Below, one piece after another: positions 49,723 through 57,889 of a stretch of 64,000 bases of DNA; position 1 is the first letter of the stretch; every line of letters begins with the position of its first letter. This DNA is from an uncultured Alistipes sp. Its GTDB lineage: Bacteria > Bacteroidota > Bacteroidia > Bacteroidales > Rikenellaceae. The stretch covers positions 54,267 through 118,266 of the forward strand of contig CAJUMU010000005.1 in NCBI GenBank assembly GCA_910587675.1, given 5' to 3'. Both the position numbers and the translations under genes were made by a program. The notes beneath the pieces are model-generated. The model searched no databases, was not told where the DNA came from, and was given only the letters and a program-made list of their open reading frames with translations.

Positions 49723-50694
49723 ATGAAACGAATTTTTATATTGTTGCTCTCGGTGCTCGGCATCTGCGGAGCGTATGCTCGACAGAGCGGCGAGAGGGCC
49801 CGCGAAGGGCAGCTTATGCTGGCCGATCCGTTCATTCTGGAGGATGACGGGTGGTTCTATATTTACGGCACGCATGCCGACGACGGCATCGTGGTCTATC
49901 GTTCGCGCGATCTGAAACGTTGGAGCGGCCGATGCGGCAATGCCGCGAACGGTTTGGCTCTGCACAAGGACGACGTGTGGGGCGAAAAGTGGTTCTGGGC
50001 GCCAGAGGTCTACAGGATCGGCGACCGTTACATTATGACCTACAGCGCCGAGGAGCATATATGTTACGCCGAGTCGGACTCTCCTTGCGGGCCGTTCGTT
50101 CAGAGCGAGAAGCGTCCCTATCTGGACGAAAAGGGGATCGATTCGTCGATTTTTGTCGACGACGACGGCAAGGCGTATATGTTTTGGGTGCGTTTCTCCC
50201 GCGGCAACGTCGTGTGGGTGGCCGAGATGACTCCCGATCTGCGCGAGGTGAAGTTGGAGACGGCGCGCCGTCTGATCGACGTGCAGGAGGGGACGTGGGA
50301 ACACCTGATGGGCCGCGTGGCCGAAGGGCCGCTCGTGGTGAAGCACAAAGGGCTCTACTATCTCACATACAGCTGCAACGACTATCGCAGTCGCGACTAT
50401 GCCGTCGGCGTGGCCGTGGCCGACAGTCCGACGGGGCCTTACGAGCGTTGCGCGGGGAATCCCGTGCTGCACCGCCATTGCGGCTATGTCGGCACGGGGC
50501 ATCATGCGTTGCTGCGCACGAAGCGCGGCGACTTGTATATGGTCTACCATGCGCATTACGACGGCGAGCGGGTGCCGCCCCGCCAGACCCTGATCGCGCC
50601 CGTGCGGTTCCGCCGCGACCGCGAGAGCGGAAAGGGCCGTTATCGCTTGGAGGTGTCGGAGCGGTTGATCGTGCCGATGATCGATGCCGAGTGA
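49723..50694 (+). CDS. Glycoside hydrolase family 43, exported
   Basis: 323 residues with a signal peptide (MKRIFILLLSVLGICGAYA). Five-bladed propeller. The three GH43 acidic residues are present: the Asp base in LADPFILEDDG (Asp35), the pKa-modulating Asp in GIDSSIFVDDDG and the Glu acid in GRVAEGPLVV. YYLTYSCNDY and GHHALLRT also fit. Family members act on arabinofuranosides or xylosides; the exact specificity cannot be read here. It follows the sugar-oxidation module by 86 bp and may share its substrate, but a hairpin separates them. Confidence 0.9.
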   Translation: MKRIFILLLSVLGICGAYARQSGERAREGQLMLADPFILEDDGWFYIYGTHADDGIVVYRSRDLKRWSGRCGNAANGLALHKDDVWGEKWFWAPEVYRIGDRYIMTYSAEEHICYAESDSPCGPFVQSEKRPYLDEKGIDSSIFVDDDGKAYMFWVRFSRGNVVWVAEMTPDLREVKLETARRLIDVQEGTWEHLMGRVAEGPLVVKHKGLYYLTYSCNDYRSRDYAVGVAVADSPTGPYERCAGNPVLHRHCGYVGTGHHALLRTKRGDLYMVYHAHYDGERVPPRQTLIAPVRFRRDRESGKGRYRLEVSERLIVPMIDAE

Positions 50695-50720
50695 TATCCG
50701 CCGCCGAATACGGGGCGATT

Positions 50721-50760
50721 AAAAAGGGCTGTCCGTAACTTGTCGGACAGCCCTTTTTGT
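50721..50760. terminator. Bidirectional hairpin terminator
   Basis: AAAAAGGGCTGTCCG - TAACTTG - TCGGACAGCCCTTTTT; A-run and T-run on both sides. Between the convergent GH43 and der genes. Confidence 0.93.
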
Positions 50761-50776
50761 TTCGGTTCGCGCGATT

Positions 50777-52081
50777 CTACTTCTGGCGGAAGTAGATCTG
50801 CATGGGCACGCCCGAGAAATCCCATCTCTCGCGCAACTTGTTTTCGATGTATCGGCGATACGACTCCTTGATGTACTGCGGCAGATTGACGAAAAAGGCG
50901 AACTGCGGCGTGGGGGTGGGGAGCTGCGTGGCGTATTTTATACGGATGTATTTGCCTTTGGTCGAGGCGGGAGGGTAGTCCTCGATGATGGGCAGTATGT
51001 AGTCGTTCAGCTCCGAAGTCGGTATTCGGCGGCGGCGCGAGTTGAATACGCGGATGGCCTGCTGCAATACTTCGAGGATGCGTTGTTTGTTGATCACCGA
51101 GGTGAAGATGATGGGTATGTCGTTGAACGGGGCGAGTTTCTTTTCCAGAAATTCACGCCACTCCTTCATGGTATTGCTCTCCTTCTCCACCAGATCCCAC
51201 TTGTTGACCACTATCACGCACCCTTTGCGGTTGCGGACTATGAGGTTGTGGATGTTCAGATCCTGCGACTCGAGACCCTGCTGCGCGTCGAGCATCAGTA
51301 TGCAGACGTCGGAGTTCTCTATGGCGCGTATCGAGCGCATCACCGAGTAGAATTCCAGATCCTCCATCTCCTTGCCCTTCTTGCGCATGCCCGCCGTATC
51401 GACCAAGTAGAAGTCCATGCCGTATTTGTTGTAGCGCGTGTGGATGGAGTCGCGCGTGGTGCCCGCTATGTCGGTCACTATGTTGCGCTCCTCGCCCAAA
51501 AGGGCGTTGGTGAGCGACGACTTGCCCACGTTGGGGCGTCCGACGATGGTTATGCGCGGCAAATCCTCCTCCACCTCGGCTTTGGCGTCTTCGGGCAGAG
51601 CGGCGAGGATGGCGTCCATCATGTCGCCCGTGCCGCTGCCCGACATCGAGCTGATGCAGTAGGGATCGCCCAATCCGAGAGCGTAGAATTCGTGAGACTG
51701 GTAGATGAGTTCGTAGTTGTCGACCTTGTTGCACACCACCATGACCTTCTTGCCCGAGCGTCGCAACACGTCGGCCATCATCATGTCGAGATCGGTGATG
51801 CCCGTCTTGACCTCCACCATGAAGAGGATGAGATCGGCCTCGTCGATGGCCAGCATCACCTGACGGCGTATGTCGTCCTCGAATATGTCGTCGGTATTGA
51901 CGGCATAGCCTCCCGTGTCGATCACCGAAAACTCCTTGCCGTTCCAGTCGGTCTTGCCGTAATGACGGTCGCGAGTGGTGCCCGCCGTGGCGTCGACTAT
52001 GGCTTGGCGTTGTCCCACCAAGCGGTTGAAGAGAGTCGATTTGCCCACGTTGGGGCGGCCTACTATAGCTACTAAACTCAT
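50777..52081 (-). CDS. der: Ribosome biogenesis GTPase Der (EngA)
   Basis: 434 residues with two consecutive GTPase domains, each with a P-loop (VGRPNVGKSTLFN, residues about 8-20; VGRPNVGKSSLTN, about 183-195), DTGG and DTAG G3 motifs, CNKVDN and VNKWDL G4 motifs, and a C-terminal KH-like domain. Needed for 50S subunit assembly. A TATCTTTG box lies 26 bp upstream at 52107-52114. Certain. Confidence 0.97.
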   Translation of the reverse strand: MSLVAIVGRPNVGKSTLFNRLVGQRQAIVDATAGTTRDRHYGKTDWNGKEFSVIDTGGYAVNTDDIFEDDIRRQVMLAIDEADLILFMVEVKTGITDLDMMMADVLRRSGKKVMVVCNKVDNYELIYQSHEFYALGLGDPYCISSMSGSGTGDMMDAILAALPEDAKAEVEEDLPRITIVGRPNVGKSSLTNALLGEERNIVTDIAGTTRDSIHTRYNKYGMDFYLVDTAGMRKKGKEMEDLEFYSVMRSIRAIENSDVCILMLDAQQGLESQDLNIHNLIVRNRKGCVIVVNKWDLVEKESNTMKEWREFLEKKLAPFNDIPIIFTSVINKQRILEVLQQAIRVFNSRRRRIPTSELNDYILPIIEDYPPASTKGKYIRIKYATQLPTPTPQFAFFVNLPQYIKESYRRYIENKLRERWDFSGVPMQIYFRQK

Positions 52082-52106
52082 TGCTTTTCACGTTTTAATG
52101 CGGACG

Positions 52107-52114
52107 CAAAGATA
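52107..52114 (-). promoter_or_regulatory. -7 box TATCTTTG, der promoter
   Basis: TAnnTTTG match on the minus strand, about 26 bp before the der start; a TTTG lies upstream but with a short spacer (16 bp). Confidence 0.5.
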
Positions 52115-52187
52115 GTGTAAAGTTTGCGGACAAAAAAGTTTTGCCCAATAATTGGGGCGCGGCCGCTCGGGTTTGGCGAAAATTTCG

Positions 52188-52195
52188 TATTTTTG
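52188..52195 (+). promoter_or_regulatory. -7 box TATTTTTG upstream of the 52396 gene
   Basis: TAnnTTTG match in the 314-bp divergent gap. The R2 copy at 52250-52347 lies between it and the start codon. Confidence 0.45.
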
Positions 52196-52249
52196 GAAAG
52201 GCAATTATATATTTCGATGTATCGACGACATATTGTCGTAAAAACGGAC

Positions 52250-52347
52250 CCGCAGGTCGTCTGCCCGCGGCCTTTGGCCGCGTTTACAAATCCGACCCTC
52301 CCCTAAATCCCCTCCTCGGAGGGGACTTAGGTCGTTGCGCTCCGAAT
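52250..52347 (-). repeat. R2 interspersed repeat, copy 2
   Basis: Reverse orientation relative to copy 1: hairpin GCGGCC-TTT-GGCCGC, then CTAAATCCCCTCC-TC-GGAGGGG and ACTTAGGTCG. Relative to the downstream gene it has the same orientation as copy 1 has to nfo. Confidence 0.8.
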
Positions 52348-52395
52348 AAGGCATATTAAGTATATAATTGTCCTTGAAAATGCAATCGGATTGGA

Positions 52396-53013
52396 ATGAA
52401 GTTTTTCCGACTCATATTCTCGGTGGCCGCGATGATGTTCTCGGCGGGCGTCGCGGTGTGCGGGGCGCAGCCGCGCGAATACCTCGTCGAGAAGCGTCGG
52501 CCTCCGCGGATGGATATGGGCGTGTCGGTCGGCGCGGCCTATATGTTCATGTCGGCCGACGAAGGGGTGTCGCTCGACCCCAAGTTGGGCGTGCGCGCCG
52601 CGCTCGCCATGTCGCTGTGCAGGCAGCGTTACGCGTTGCAGTTGGAGTTGGCATATGTCTTCAACAAGATACGGGCCGAGCGCGGCGGTGCGGCGCACGA
52701 CGTGCGGTCGAACGTGATGGAGATACCGATCTTGTTCTCCTACCGCGGTTTGGGCCCCGTGAGGTTGAACGCGGGTCCCGTGCTGTCGCTTGCGGGCACG
52801 GGGCGTTACGACGCGGGCGGCGAGCGGATGGAGTTCGGACGTCTGCGTACCACGTTCGGTTATGCGGCGGGGGCGGGCGTGGCAGTTACGCGCCACGTGA
52901 CGCTCGAGGTGCGCTATACGGGTTGCTTCGGCAAGACCGACAACTGGTTCGAGGGTGCGGAGTTCTCGAGTCGCGGCGGATGGCTGTCGATAGGAGCGGG
53001 ATATGTTTTCTGA
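52396..53013 (+). CDS. Small outer-membrane beta-barrel protein (PorT-like)
   Basis: 205 residues with a signal peptide (MKFFRLIFSVAAMMFSAGVAVCGAQ). A basic linker (YLVEKRRPPRMDMG) leads into about eight amphipathic strands (GVSVGAAYMF, GVRAALAMSL, YALQLELAYVF, MEIPILFSYRG, LNAGPVLSL, TTFGYAAGAGVAV, VTLEVRYTGCF) with a C-terminal aromatic (GAGYVF). It fits the small outer-membrane barrel type common in Bacteroidetes. No function predicted. Ends about 30 bp before phoH. Confidence 0.78.
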   Translation: MKFFRLIFSVAAMMFSAGVAVCGAQPREYLVEKRRPPRMDMGVSVGAAYMFMSADEGVSLDPKLGVRAALAMSLCRQRYALQLELAYVFNKIRAERGGAAHDVRSNVMEIPILFSYRGLGPVRLNAGPVLSLAGTGRYDAGGERMEFGRLRTTFGYAAGAGVAVTRHVTLEVRYTGCFGKTDNWFEGAEFSSRGGWLSIGAGYVF

Positions 53014-53043
53014 GCGGCGGCCGAGGATAAAGATATGGTTTTT

Positions 53044-54015
53044 ATGAATTTGGAAGCAGTCAATAAGGAGTTGTCGATCGAAGGGGCGGATGTCCGCGAG
53101 CTTTACGGCGCGCAGGATGTCTATCTGGAGCAGATACGTTCGTTGTCGCCCAAGGTGAAGCTGGTGGCGCGCGGCTCGTCGCTGCGCGTGTTAGGCGCCG
53201 CGCGCGACGTGGAGGCGTTCGAGCGCAAGATGAACGCGTTGGTGGATTATTACGTCAAGTACGGCCATATCTCCAAGGAGGTGGTGGCGCAGGCCTTTTC
53301 CACGGGGTTGAGCGATTGCGCCGAGCCCGTGTCGGAGAAGGACGTGATCGTGTTCGGCAACAACGGCGCCGTGATACGCGCCCGCACCGTCAACCAGCGT
53401 CGCCTGACGGAGATGTACGAGTCGAACGACCTGTTGTTCGCCGTGGGACCCGCGGGCTCGGGCAAGACCTATACGGCGATAGCCCTTGCCGTGCGCGCGT
53501 TGAAAGAGCGTACGGTGAAGCGCGTGATCCTGACCCGTCCCGCCGTGGAGGCGGGCGAGAAGCTCGGGTTCCTGCCCGGCGACATGAAAGAGAAGCTCGA
53601 TCCCTATCTGCAACCGCTTTACGACGCGTTGAACGATATGATTCCCGCGGCCAAGTTGCAGAAGTATCTGGAGGACGGCACGGTGCAGATCGCGCCGCTG
53701 GCCTACATGCGCGGCCGCACGCTGGACAACGCGTTCGTCATTCTGGACGAGGCGCAGAACACCACCGCTTCGCAGATCAAGATGTTCCTGACGCGCATGG
53801 GCCGCAACGCTAAGTTCATCGTTACGGGCGACGTGACGCAGATCGACCTGCCGCGCAAGAGCGACAGCGGCCTGACGCGAGCGATGGATACGCTTCGCGG
53901 GATAGAGGGCATCGGCATGGTGGAGTTCGACAAGCGCGACATAGTGCGTCACCCGCTGGTGAAGCATATCGTGGAGGCGTTCGACCGCCGCGACGAGGGC
54001 GTGCGGTTGCCGTAA
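53044..54015 (+). CDS. PhoH-family ATPase
   Basis: About 323 residues. An N-terminal KH-like part (DVYLEQIRSLSPKVKLVARGSSLRVLGAARDVE), then the PhoH P-loop ATPase with Walker A AVGPAGSGKTYTA, TRPAVEAGEKLGFLPGD, Walker B VILDEAQNTT and TGDVTQIDLP. Role probably in RNA metabolism/stress, as for PhoH/YbeZ. An alternative ATG at 53035 would add three residues. Stand-alone type: ybeY is not adjacent. Confidence 0.92.
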   Translation: MNLEAVNKELSIEGADVRELYGAQDVYLEQIRSLSPKVKLVARGSSLRVLGAARDVEAFERKMNALVDYYVKYGHISKEVVAQAFSTGLSDCAEPVSEKDVIVFGNNGAVIRARTVNQRRLTEMYESNDLLFAVGPAGSGKTYTAIALAVRALKERTVKRVILTRPAVEAGEKLGFLPGDMKEKLDPYLQPLYDALNDMIPAAKLQKYLEDGTVQIAPLAYMRGRTLDNAFVILDEAQNTTASQIKMFLTRMGRNAKFIVTGDVTQIDLPRKSDSGLTRAMDTLRGIEGIGMVEFDKRDIVRHPLVKHIVEAFDRRDEGVRLP

Positions 54016-54068
54016 CGCGAGCCGCCGAGGACAGGCAAGGAGATTAATTTTTAATAAAAAATGATATT

Positions 54069-55535
54069 ATGGACAAGAATTTAACAGCACTCGAACCCGT
54101 TTCGGTATGGAAGCATTTCGCGGAGATAGCGGCCATTCCGCGTCCGTCGCACAGCGAGGAGAAGATTCGCGAGTATCTTACGGCATTCGCCGAGAGCCGC
54201 GGTCTGGAGCACTCGGTGGACGAGGCGGGCAACGTATATATGCGCAAGGCGGCCACGGCGGGCATGGAGAACCGCAAGGGCATCGTGATGCAGGCGCATG
54301 TCGACATGGTGCCGCAGAAGAACAACGACAAGACGTTCGATTTCGAGAACGACCCGATCGAGGCCTACATCGACGGCGGATGGGTGACGGCCGACGGCAC
54401 GACGTTAGGCGCCGATAACGGCATAGGCGTGGCGGCCATTCTGGCCGTGCTGGAGGACGACTCTGTCGAGCACGGTCCCGTCGAGGCTCTCTTCACCGCG
54501 ACCGAGGAGACGGGCATGGACGGCGCGTTCGGCCTGAAAGGCGGCCTGCTGAAGGGCGAGATATTGCTCAACCTCGATTCGGAGACCGAGGGCGAACTCT
54601 ATGTGGGCTGCGCGGGCGGCACCGACGCCAACGTCACGCTGCGTTATGCGGCCGAGGCGGTTCCCGCCGAGGGTTACGAGCCTATGCGAATAGAGGTGAA
54701 GGGTTGCAAGGGCGGCCATTCGGGCATTCAGATCATCTGCCAGCGCGCCAACGCCAACCGCCTGCTGTTCCGTCTCATACGCATGCTCGGGCGCGTGACC
54801 GACCTGAAGTTGTGTTCGGTCGACGGCGGCGGATTGCGCAACGCCATACCGCGCGAGGCCGAGGCCGTCGTGATGGTCGGCGCGGGCGACGTGCAGGCGG
54901 TGGAACGGACCGTCGAGGCGTTCGAAAAGATCGTTGCGGCCGAGTTCGCGGGCATCGAGGATTCGATCTCGGTAAAGATCTCGGCGACGGAGCGTCCCGA
55001 GTCGATGGTCCCCGACGCCGCGGCCGACAAGCTGGCGGCCGCTATGGTGGCGTGTCCCGACGGCGTGGCGCGCATGTCGACCGCGATGGAGGGCTTGGTG
55101 CAGACGTCGAACAATCTGGCGCGCGTGGTGTCGGACGGCTCGACGGTGAAGATACAGACGCTCATGCGTTCGTCGGTGCGCTCGGAGAAGGAGGCGCTGG
55201 CCGACGCCATCTCGGCCGTGTTCGAGCTGGCGGGCGCCGAAGTGGAGCTTACGGGCAGTTACGACGGTTGGAATCCCGACATGAACTCGCCGATACTGAA
55301 GGCCATGCTCGCTTCGTACGAGGAGCTTTACGGCGTGCGTCCCGCGGTGACGGCCATCCACGCCGGACTCGAGTGCGGCATCATCGGCAGCAAATACGAG
55401 GGCTTGGACATGATATCGTTCGGACCCACTATATGCTATCCCCACTCGCCCGACGAGAAGGTGGAGATCGCTTCGGTCGCCAAGTTCTATGATTTCCTGC
55501 TGCACACGCTGAAAAACGCGCCCGTAAAGGAGTAG
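54069..55535 (+). CDS. pepD: Aminoacyl-histidine dipeptidase (M20 family)
   Basis: 488 residues, the normal PepD length. Zinc-site motifs: GIVMQAHVDMVPQ (His, Asp), the bridging Asp in TLGADNGIGVA, the catalytic Glu pair in FTATEETGMDGAFG, LNLDSE, and HAGLECG near the end. Hydrolyses Xaa-His and other dipeptides in the cytoplasm. The dagK-like gene begins 2 bp after its stop, so they are co-transcribed. Confidence 0.95.
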   Translation: MDKNLTALEPVSVWKHFAEIAAIPRPSHSEEKIREYLTAFAESRGLEHSVDEAGNVYMRKAATAGMENRKGIVMQAHVDMVPQKNNDKTFDFENDPIEAYIDGGWVTADGTTLGADNGIGVAAILAVLEDDSVEHGPVEALFTATEETGMDGAFGLKGGLLKGEILLNLDSETEGELYVGCAGGTDANVTLRYAAEAVPAEGYEPMRIEVKGCKGGHSGIQIICQRANANRLLFRLIRMLGRVTDLKLCSVDGGGLRNAIPREAEAVVMVGAGDVQAVERTVEAFEKIVAAEFAGIEDSISVKISATERPESMVPDAAADKLAAAMVACPDGVARMSTAMEGLVQTSNNLARVVSDGSTVKIQTLMRSSVRSEKEALADAISAVFELAGAEVELTGSYDGWNPDMNSPILKAMLASYEELYGVRPAVTAIHAGLECGIIGSKYEGLDMISFGPTICYPHSPDEKVEIASVAKFYDFLLHTLKNAPVKE

Positions 55536-55536
55536 G

Positions 55537-56499
55537 ATGGACGCACAGGTCGATATATCGCTCAAGTGGTTCGTCATAGTGAATCCCGTGGCGGGCTCGG
55601 GGCGGGGGCTGGACGATCTGCCTCAGATAACCAAGCTCATACGCGATAACGAGATCCCGTACGAGCTCGTCTTCTCGCAGCACAAGTACCACGTGACCGA
55701 ACTCACGGTGCAGGCCGTGAACGCGGGTTACAGACGCATAATGATTATCGGCGGCGACGGCACTCTGCACGAGGTGGTCAACGGTCTGTTCATCCAGCAG
55801 GCCGTGCCGACCGAGGAGGTGACCTTGTCGGTGGTGGCCGTGGGTACGGGCAACGACTGGATACGCATGTTCGGCATCCCCACCCACTATTCCGAAGCCA
55901 TACGGGCCATTCGCGAGGGTCATACCTTTTTGCAGGACGTGGGCGAGGTGTATTACGAGGAGTCGCACTTCTCGCAGATGCGCTACATGGCCAATGTGGC
56001 GGGCGTGGGGTTCGACGCCGACGTGGTGCGGCGTTACCAGCACTACAAGAACAAAGGACGTCGCGGAAGTTACCTCTATCCGTGGAGCATCCTGCGCAGC
56101 TATTTCCGCTATCGGTCGACGGGCGTGAAGCTGTGGATCGACGATGAGCTGGTGCACAACGACATGATGTTCAGCGCGGCGATAGGAGTGTGCAAGTACA
56201 ACGGCAGCGGAGTGCAGCAGCTGCCCGAGGCTGTGGCCGACGACGGGTTGTTCGACATAACGCTCATCCGTCCCATCCACTGGTGGCATGCGGTGTTCCG
56301 TCTGCGGAGGTTCTTCAACGGCAGCATCTATACGATAGGCCATGTCGACCACTATCGCGGCAGGCATATCCGTATCGAGTCGTCGCCCGAGATTCCGATC
56401 GAGGTCGACGGCGAGTTGCTGGGCGGCACTCCTCTGGAGTTCAAGATGCGCCATCGCTGCGTGAGGGTGGTGGTTAACAAGGATTTTTTGGACGAGTAG
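55537..56499 (+). CDS. Diacylglycerol kinase-like lipid kinase (DagK/YegS family)
   Basis: 320 residues. Catalytic N-terminal domain with FVIVNPVAGSGRG, the nucleotide motif IIGGDGTLHEVVNGL, and AVGTGNDWIRMFGIP; a C-terminal beta-sandwich holding FDITLIRPI and PIEVDGELLGGTPLEF. Probably phosphorylates diacylglycerol or a related lipid at the membrane. 2 bp after pepD. Confidence 0.92.
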   Translation: MDAQVDISLKWFVIVNPVAGSGRGLDDLPQITKLIRDNEIPYELVFSQHKYHVTELTVQAVNAGYRRIMIIGGDGTLHEVVNGLFIQQAVPTEEVTLSVVAVGTGNDWIRMFGIPTHYSEAIRAIREGHTFLQDVGEVYYEESHFSQMRYMANVAGVGFDADVVRRYQHYKNKGRRGSYLYPWSILRSYFRYRSTGVKLWIDDELVHNDMMFSAAIGVCKYNGSGVQQLPEAVADDGLFDITLIRPIHWWHAVFRLRRFFNGSIYTIGHVDHYRGRHIRIESSPEIPIEVDGELLGGTPLEFKMRHRCVRVVVNKDFLDE

Positions 56500-56540
56500 C
56501 GGTAGGTGCGCGCGTGGCCGAAGAGCCGCGAAACAAAATT

Positions 56541-56578
56541 GAAAAGGATCGCTCCCGCAAACGGGGCGATCCTTTTCG
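56541..56578. terminator. Bidirectional hairpin terminator
   Basis: GAAAAGGATCGC - loop - GCGATCCTTTTC, between the convergent dagK-like and 56625 genes. Confidence 0.9.
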
Positions 56579-56624
56579 GTCAGGAAAAAAGGTAATATTA
56601 TGGTCGATTCGGCGTATAGTCGGA

Positions 56625-57197
56625 TTACTCCTCGGTGACCTCCACCTCTTCCACCTCCACGACCCAGTTGAACAGGTCGTTGGCGCACTGGCGCTGGAAC
56701 TGCGCGAGCTGCGAGTTGTCGGTGGTGTCGGCGAGTATGGCGTTGAAGAACTGGTTCATGGTGTTGTAGTGTCCGTTGACCTTCTGCGCCAGACATTTGT
56801 AGAACTCGGTCTGCTGGTCGTGAGTCAGCCCGTCGGGCAGCATACCCTGACTTACCAGATAGCGGTAGGGGTAGAGGTGACGCATGTTGCGCGCGTCGGC
56901 GTCCAGCTCCTCGACGATGGTGGTAACGACGAACATGCGTACCGTGTCGTCCACGCCGTCCATCTGCATGAAGGTGGTGTAGACGGGGTAGCTGTTCTCC
57001 AGATCGACAGCCACGTCGTCCGAGAATACCACGAACTCGGGATCGGTCAGATCCTGCAAGTAGGCCATATCGCGATATTGGCGCAGCGACTCGCGCATGG
57101 CTCTTTTCTGCTCGTGATTCCATTTGGCTTGGGGCGAACAACCCAGCATGACAGCCGCAACGGCCAACAGAGGGAGATAAAGTAGAATCTTTTTCAT
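56625..57197 (-). CDS. Putative lipoprotein, unknown function
   Basis: 190 residues with a lipoprotein signal (LLAVAAVMLGCSPQ). The mature part is mostly helical and acidic: YRDMAYLQDLTDPEFVVFSDDVAVDLENSYPVY, then a DDTVRMFVVTTIVEELDADARNMRHLYPYRYLV segment and a C-terminus of repeated VEV/EE residues (WVVEVEEVEVTEE). I do not recognise a family. Monocistronic between terminators. Confidence 0.8.
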   Translation of the reverse strand: MKKILLYLPLLAVAAVMLGCSPQAKWNHEQKRAMRESLRQYRDMAYLQDLTDPEFVVFSDDVAVDLENSYPVYTTFMQMDGVDDTVRMFVVTTIVEELDADARNMRHLYPYRYLVSQGMLPDGLTHDQQTEFYKCLAQKVNGHYNTMNQFFNAILADTTDNSQLAQFQRQCANDLFNWVVEVEEVEVTEE

Positions 57198-57258
57198 AAA
57201 AAGTCGATGATTTTGGTAATTCTGCCCTTTAGCCGAGCAATAGGTGTGCCAAAACGGC

Positions 57259-57266
57259 TATCTTTG
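57259..57266 (+). promoter_or_regulatory. -7 box TATCTTTG upstream of the MmcQ/YjbR gene
   Basis: TAnnTTTG match about 180 bp before the start; an R2 repeat (57296-57393) lies in between. No clear -33 box. Confidence 0.45.
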
Positions 57267-57295
57267 TGGTAAAACTGTCGGCTATGGATCCGCGG

Positions 57296-57393
57296 TATAC
57301 GGAGCGAAGCGACCGAAGTCCCCTCCCGAGGAGGGGATTTAGGGGTGAGGCAGAATCGTAAACGCGGTCTGTGGCCGCGAGTAAAGACCGACA
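57296..57393 (+). repeat. R2 interspersed repeat, copy 3
   Basis: CGGAGCGAAGCGACCGAAG, hairpin CCCCTCC-C-GAGGAGGGG with GATTTAGGGG, then a second imperfect hairpin GCGGTC-TGT-GGCCGC. It lies in the leader of the MmcQ/YjbR gene in the orientation opposite to the other two copies relative to their genes. Confidence 0.8.
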
Positions 57394-57443
57394 AGGAGGT
57401 TTTACGGTACTTTGACGCTGTACATTGAAATATGCAATTGCCT

Positions 57444-57833
57444 ATGGATATCATTGATTTTCGGGAGTATGTCCTCTCGCTGCCTCTGGTCGAGGAGTGC
57501 ACTCCCTTCGACGAGACCACGTTGGTGTACAAGATCGGCGGACGCATGTTCGCTTGCGCCGACATGGAGGAGTTCGATCGCGTGACGGTGAAGCACGATC
57601 CCGACGAGGGCGAGGCGTTGCGCGACGAGCATGCGGAGATCACTCCCGCGTTTCATTTCAACAAACGTTACTGGAGCTCGCTATCCGTGGGCGGCGATCT
57701 GCCCGATTCGCTCATTCGCGAGCTTATACGACGCTCCTATTTCTATACGCTTCGCCATACGGTCACCCCGAAGCGTCTGCGCGAAGAACTTACGCTGCGG
57801 ATCGAGGAGGCGATGAAGGCCGACGGGGAGTAA
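57444..57833 (+). CDS. MmcQ/YjbR family protein
   Basis: 129 residues from MDIIDFREYVLSLP, the family-typical start; ATG at 57432 would add four residues. YjbR fold (CyaY-like) with DETTLVYKIGGRMFACADM, TPAFHFNKRYWSSLSVGGDLPD and LIRRSYFYTLRH. Often annotated as DNA-binding, but the real role is unsettled. A strong hairpin follows. Confidence 0.9.
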   Translation: MDIIDFREYVLSLPLVEECTPFDETTLVYKIGGRMFACADMEEFDRVTVKHDPDEGEALRDEHAEITPAFHFNKRYWSSLSVGGDLPDSLIRELIRRSYFYTLRHTVTPKRLREELTLRIEEAMKADGE

Positions 57834-57834
57834 T

Positions 57835-57872
57835 CGCAGCGGGCGGGAACCGATCGGTTCCCGCCCGCTGCG
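57835..57872. terminator. Bidirectional perfect hairpin
   Basis: CGCAGCGGGCGGGAACC - GATC region - GGTTCCCGCCCGCTGCG; very long GC stem without a T-run, between convergent MmcQ/YjbR and miaB. Confidence 0.75.
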
Positions 57873-57889
57873 TCGTCGTGCGACTCCTC

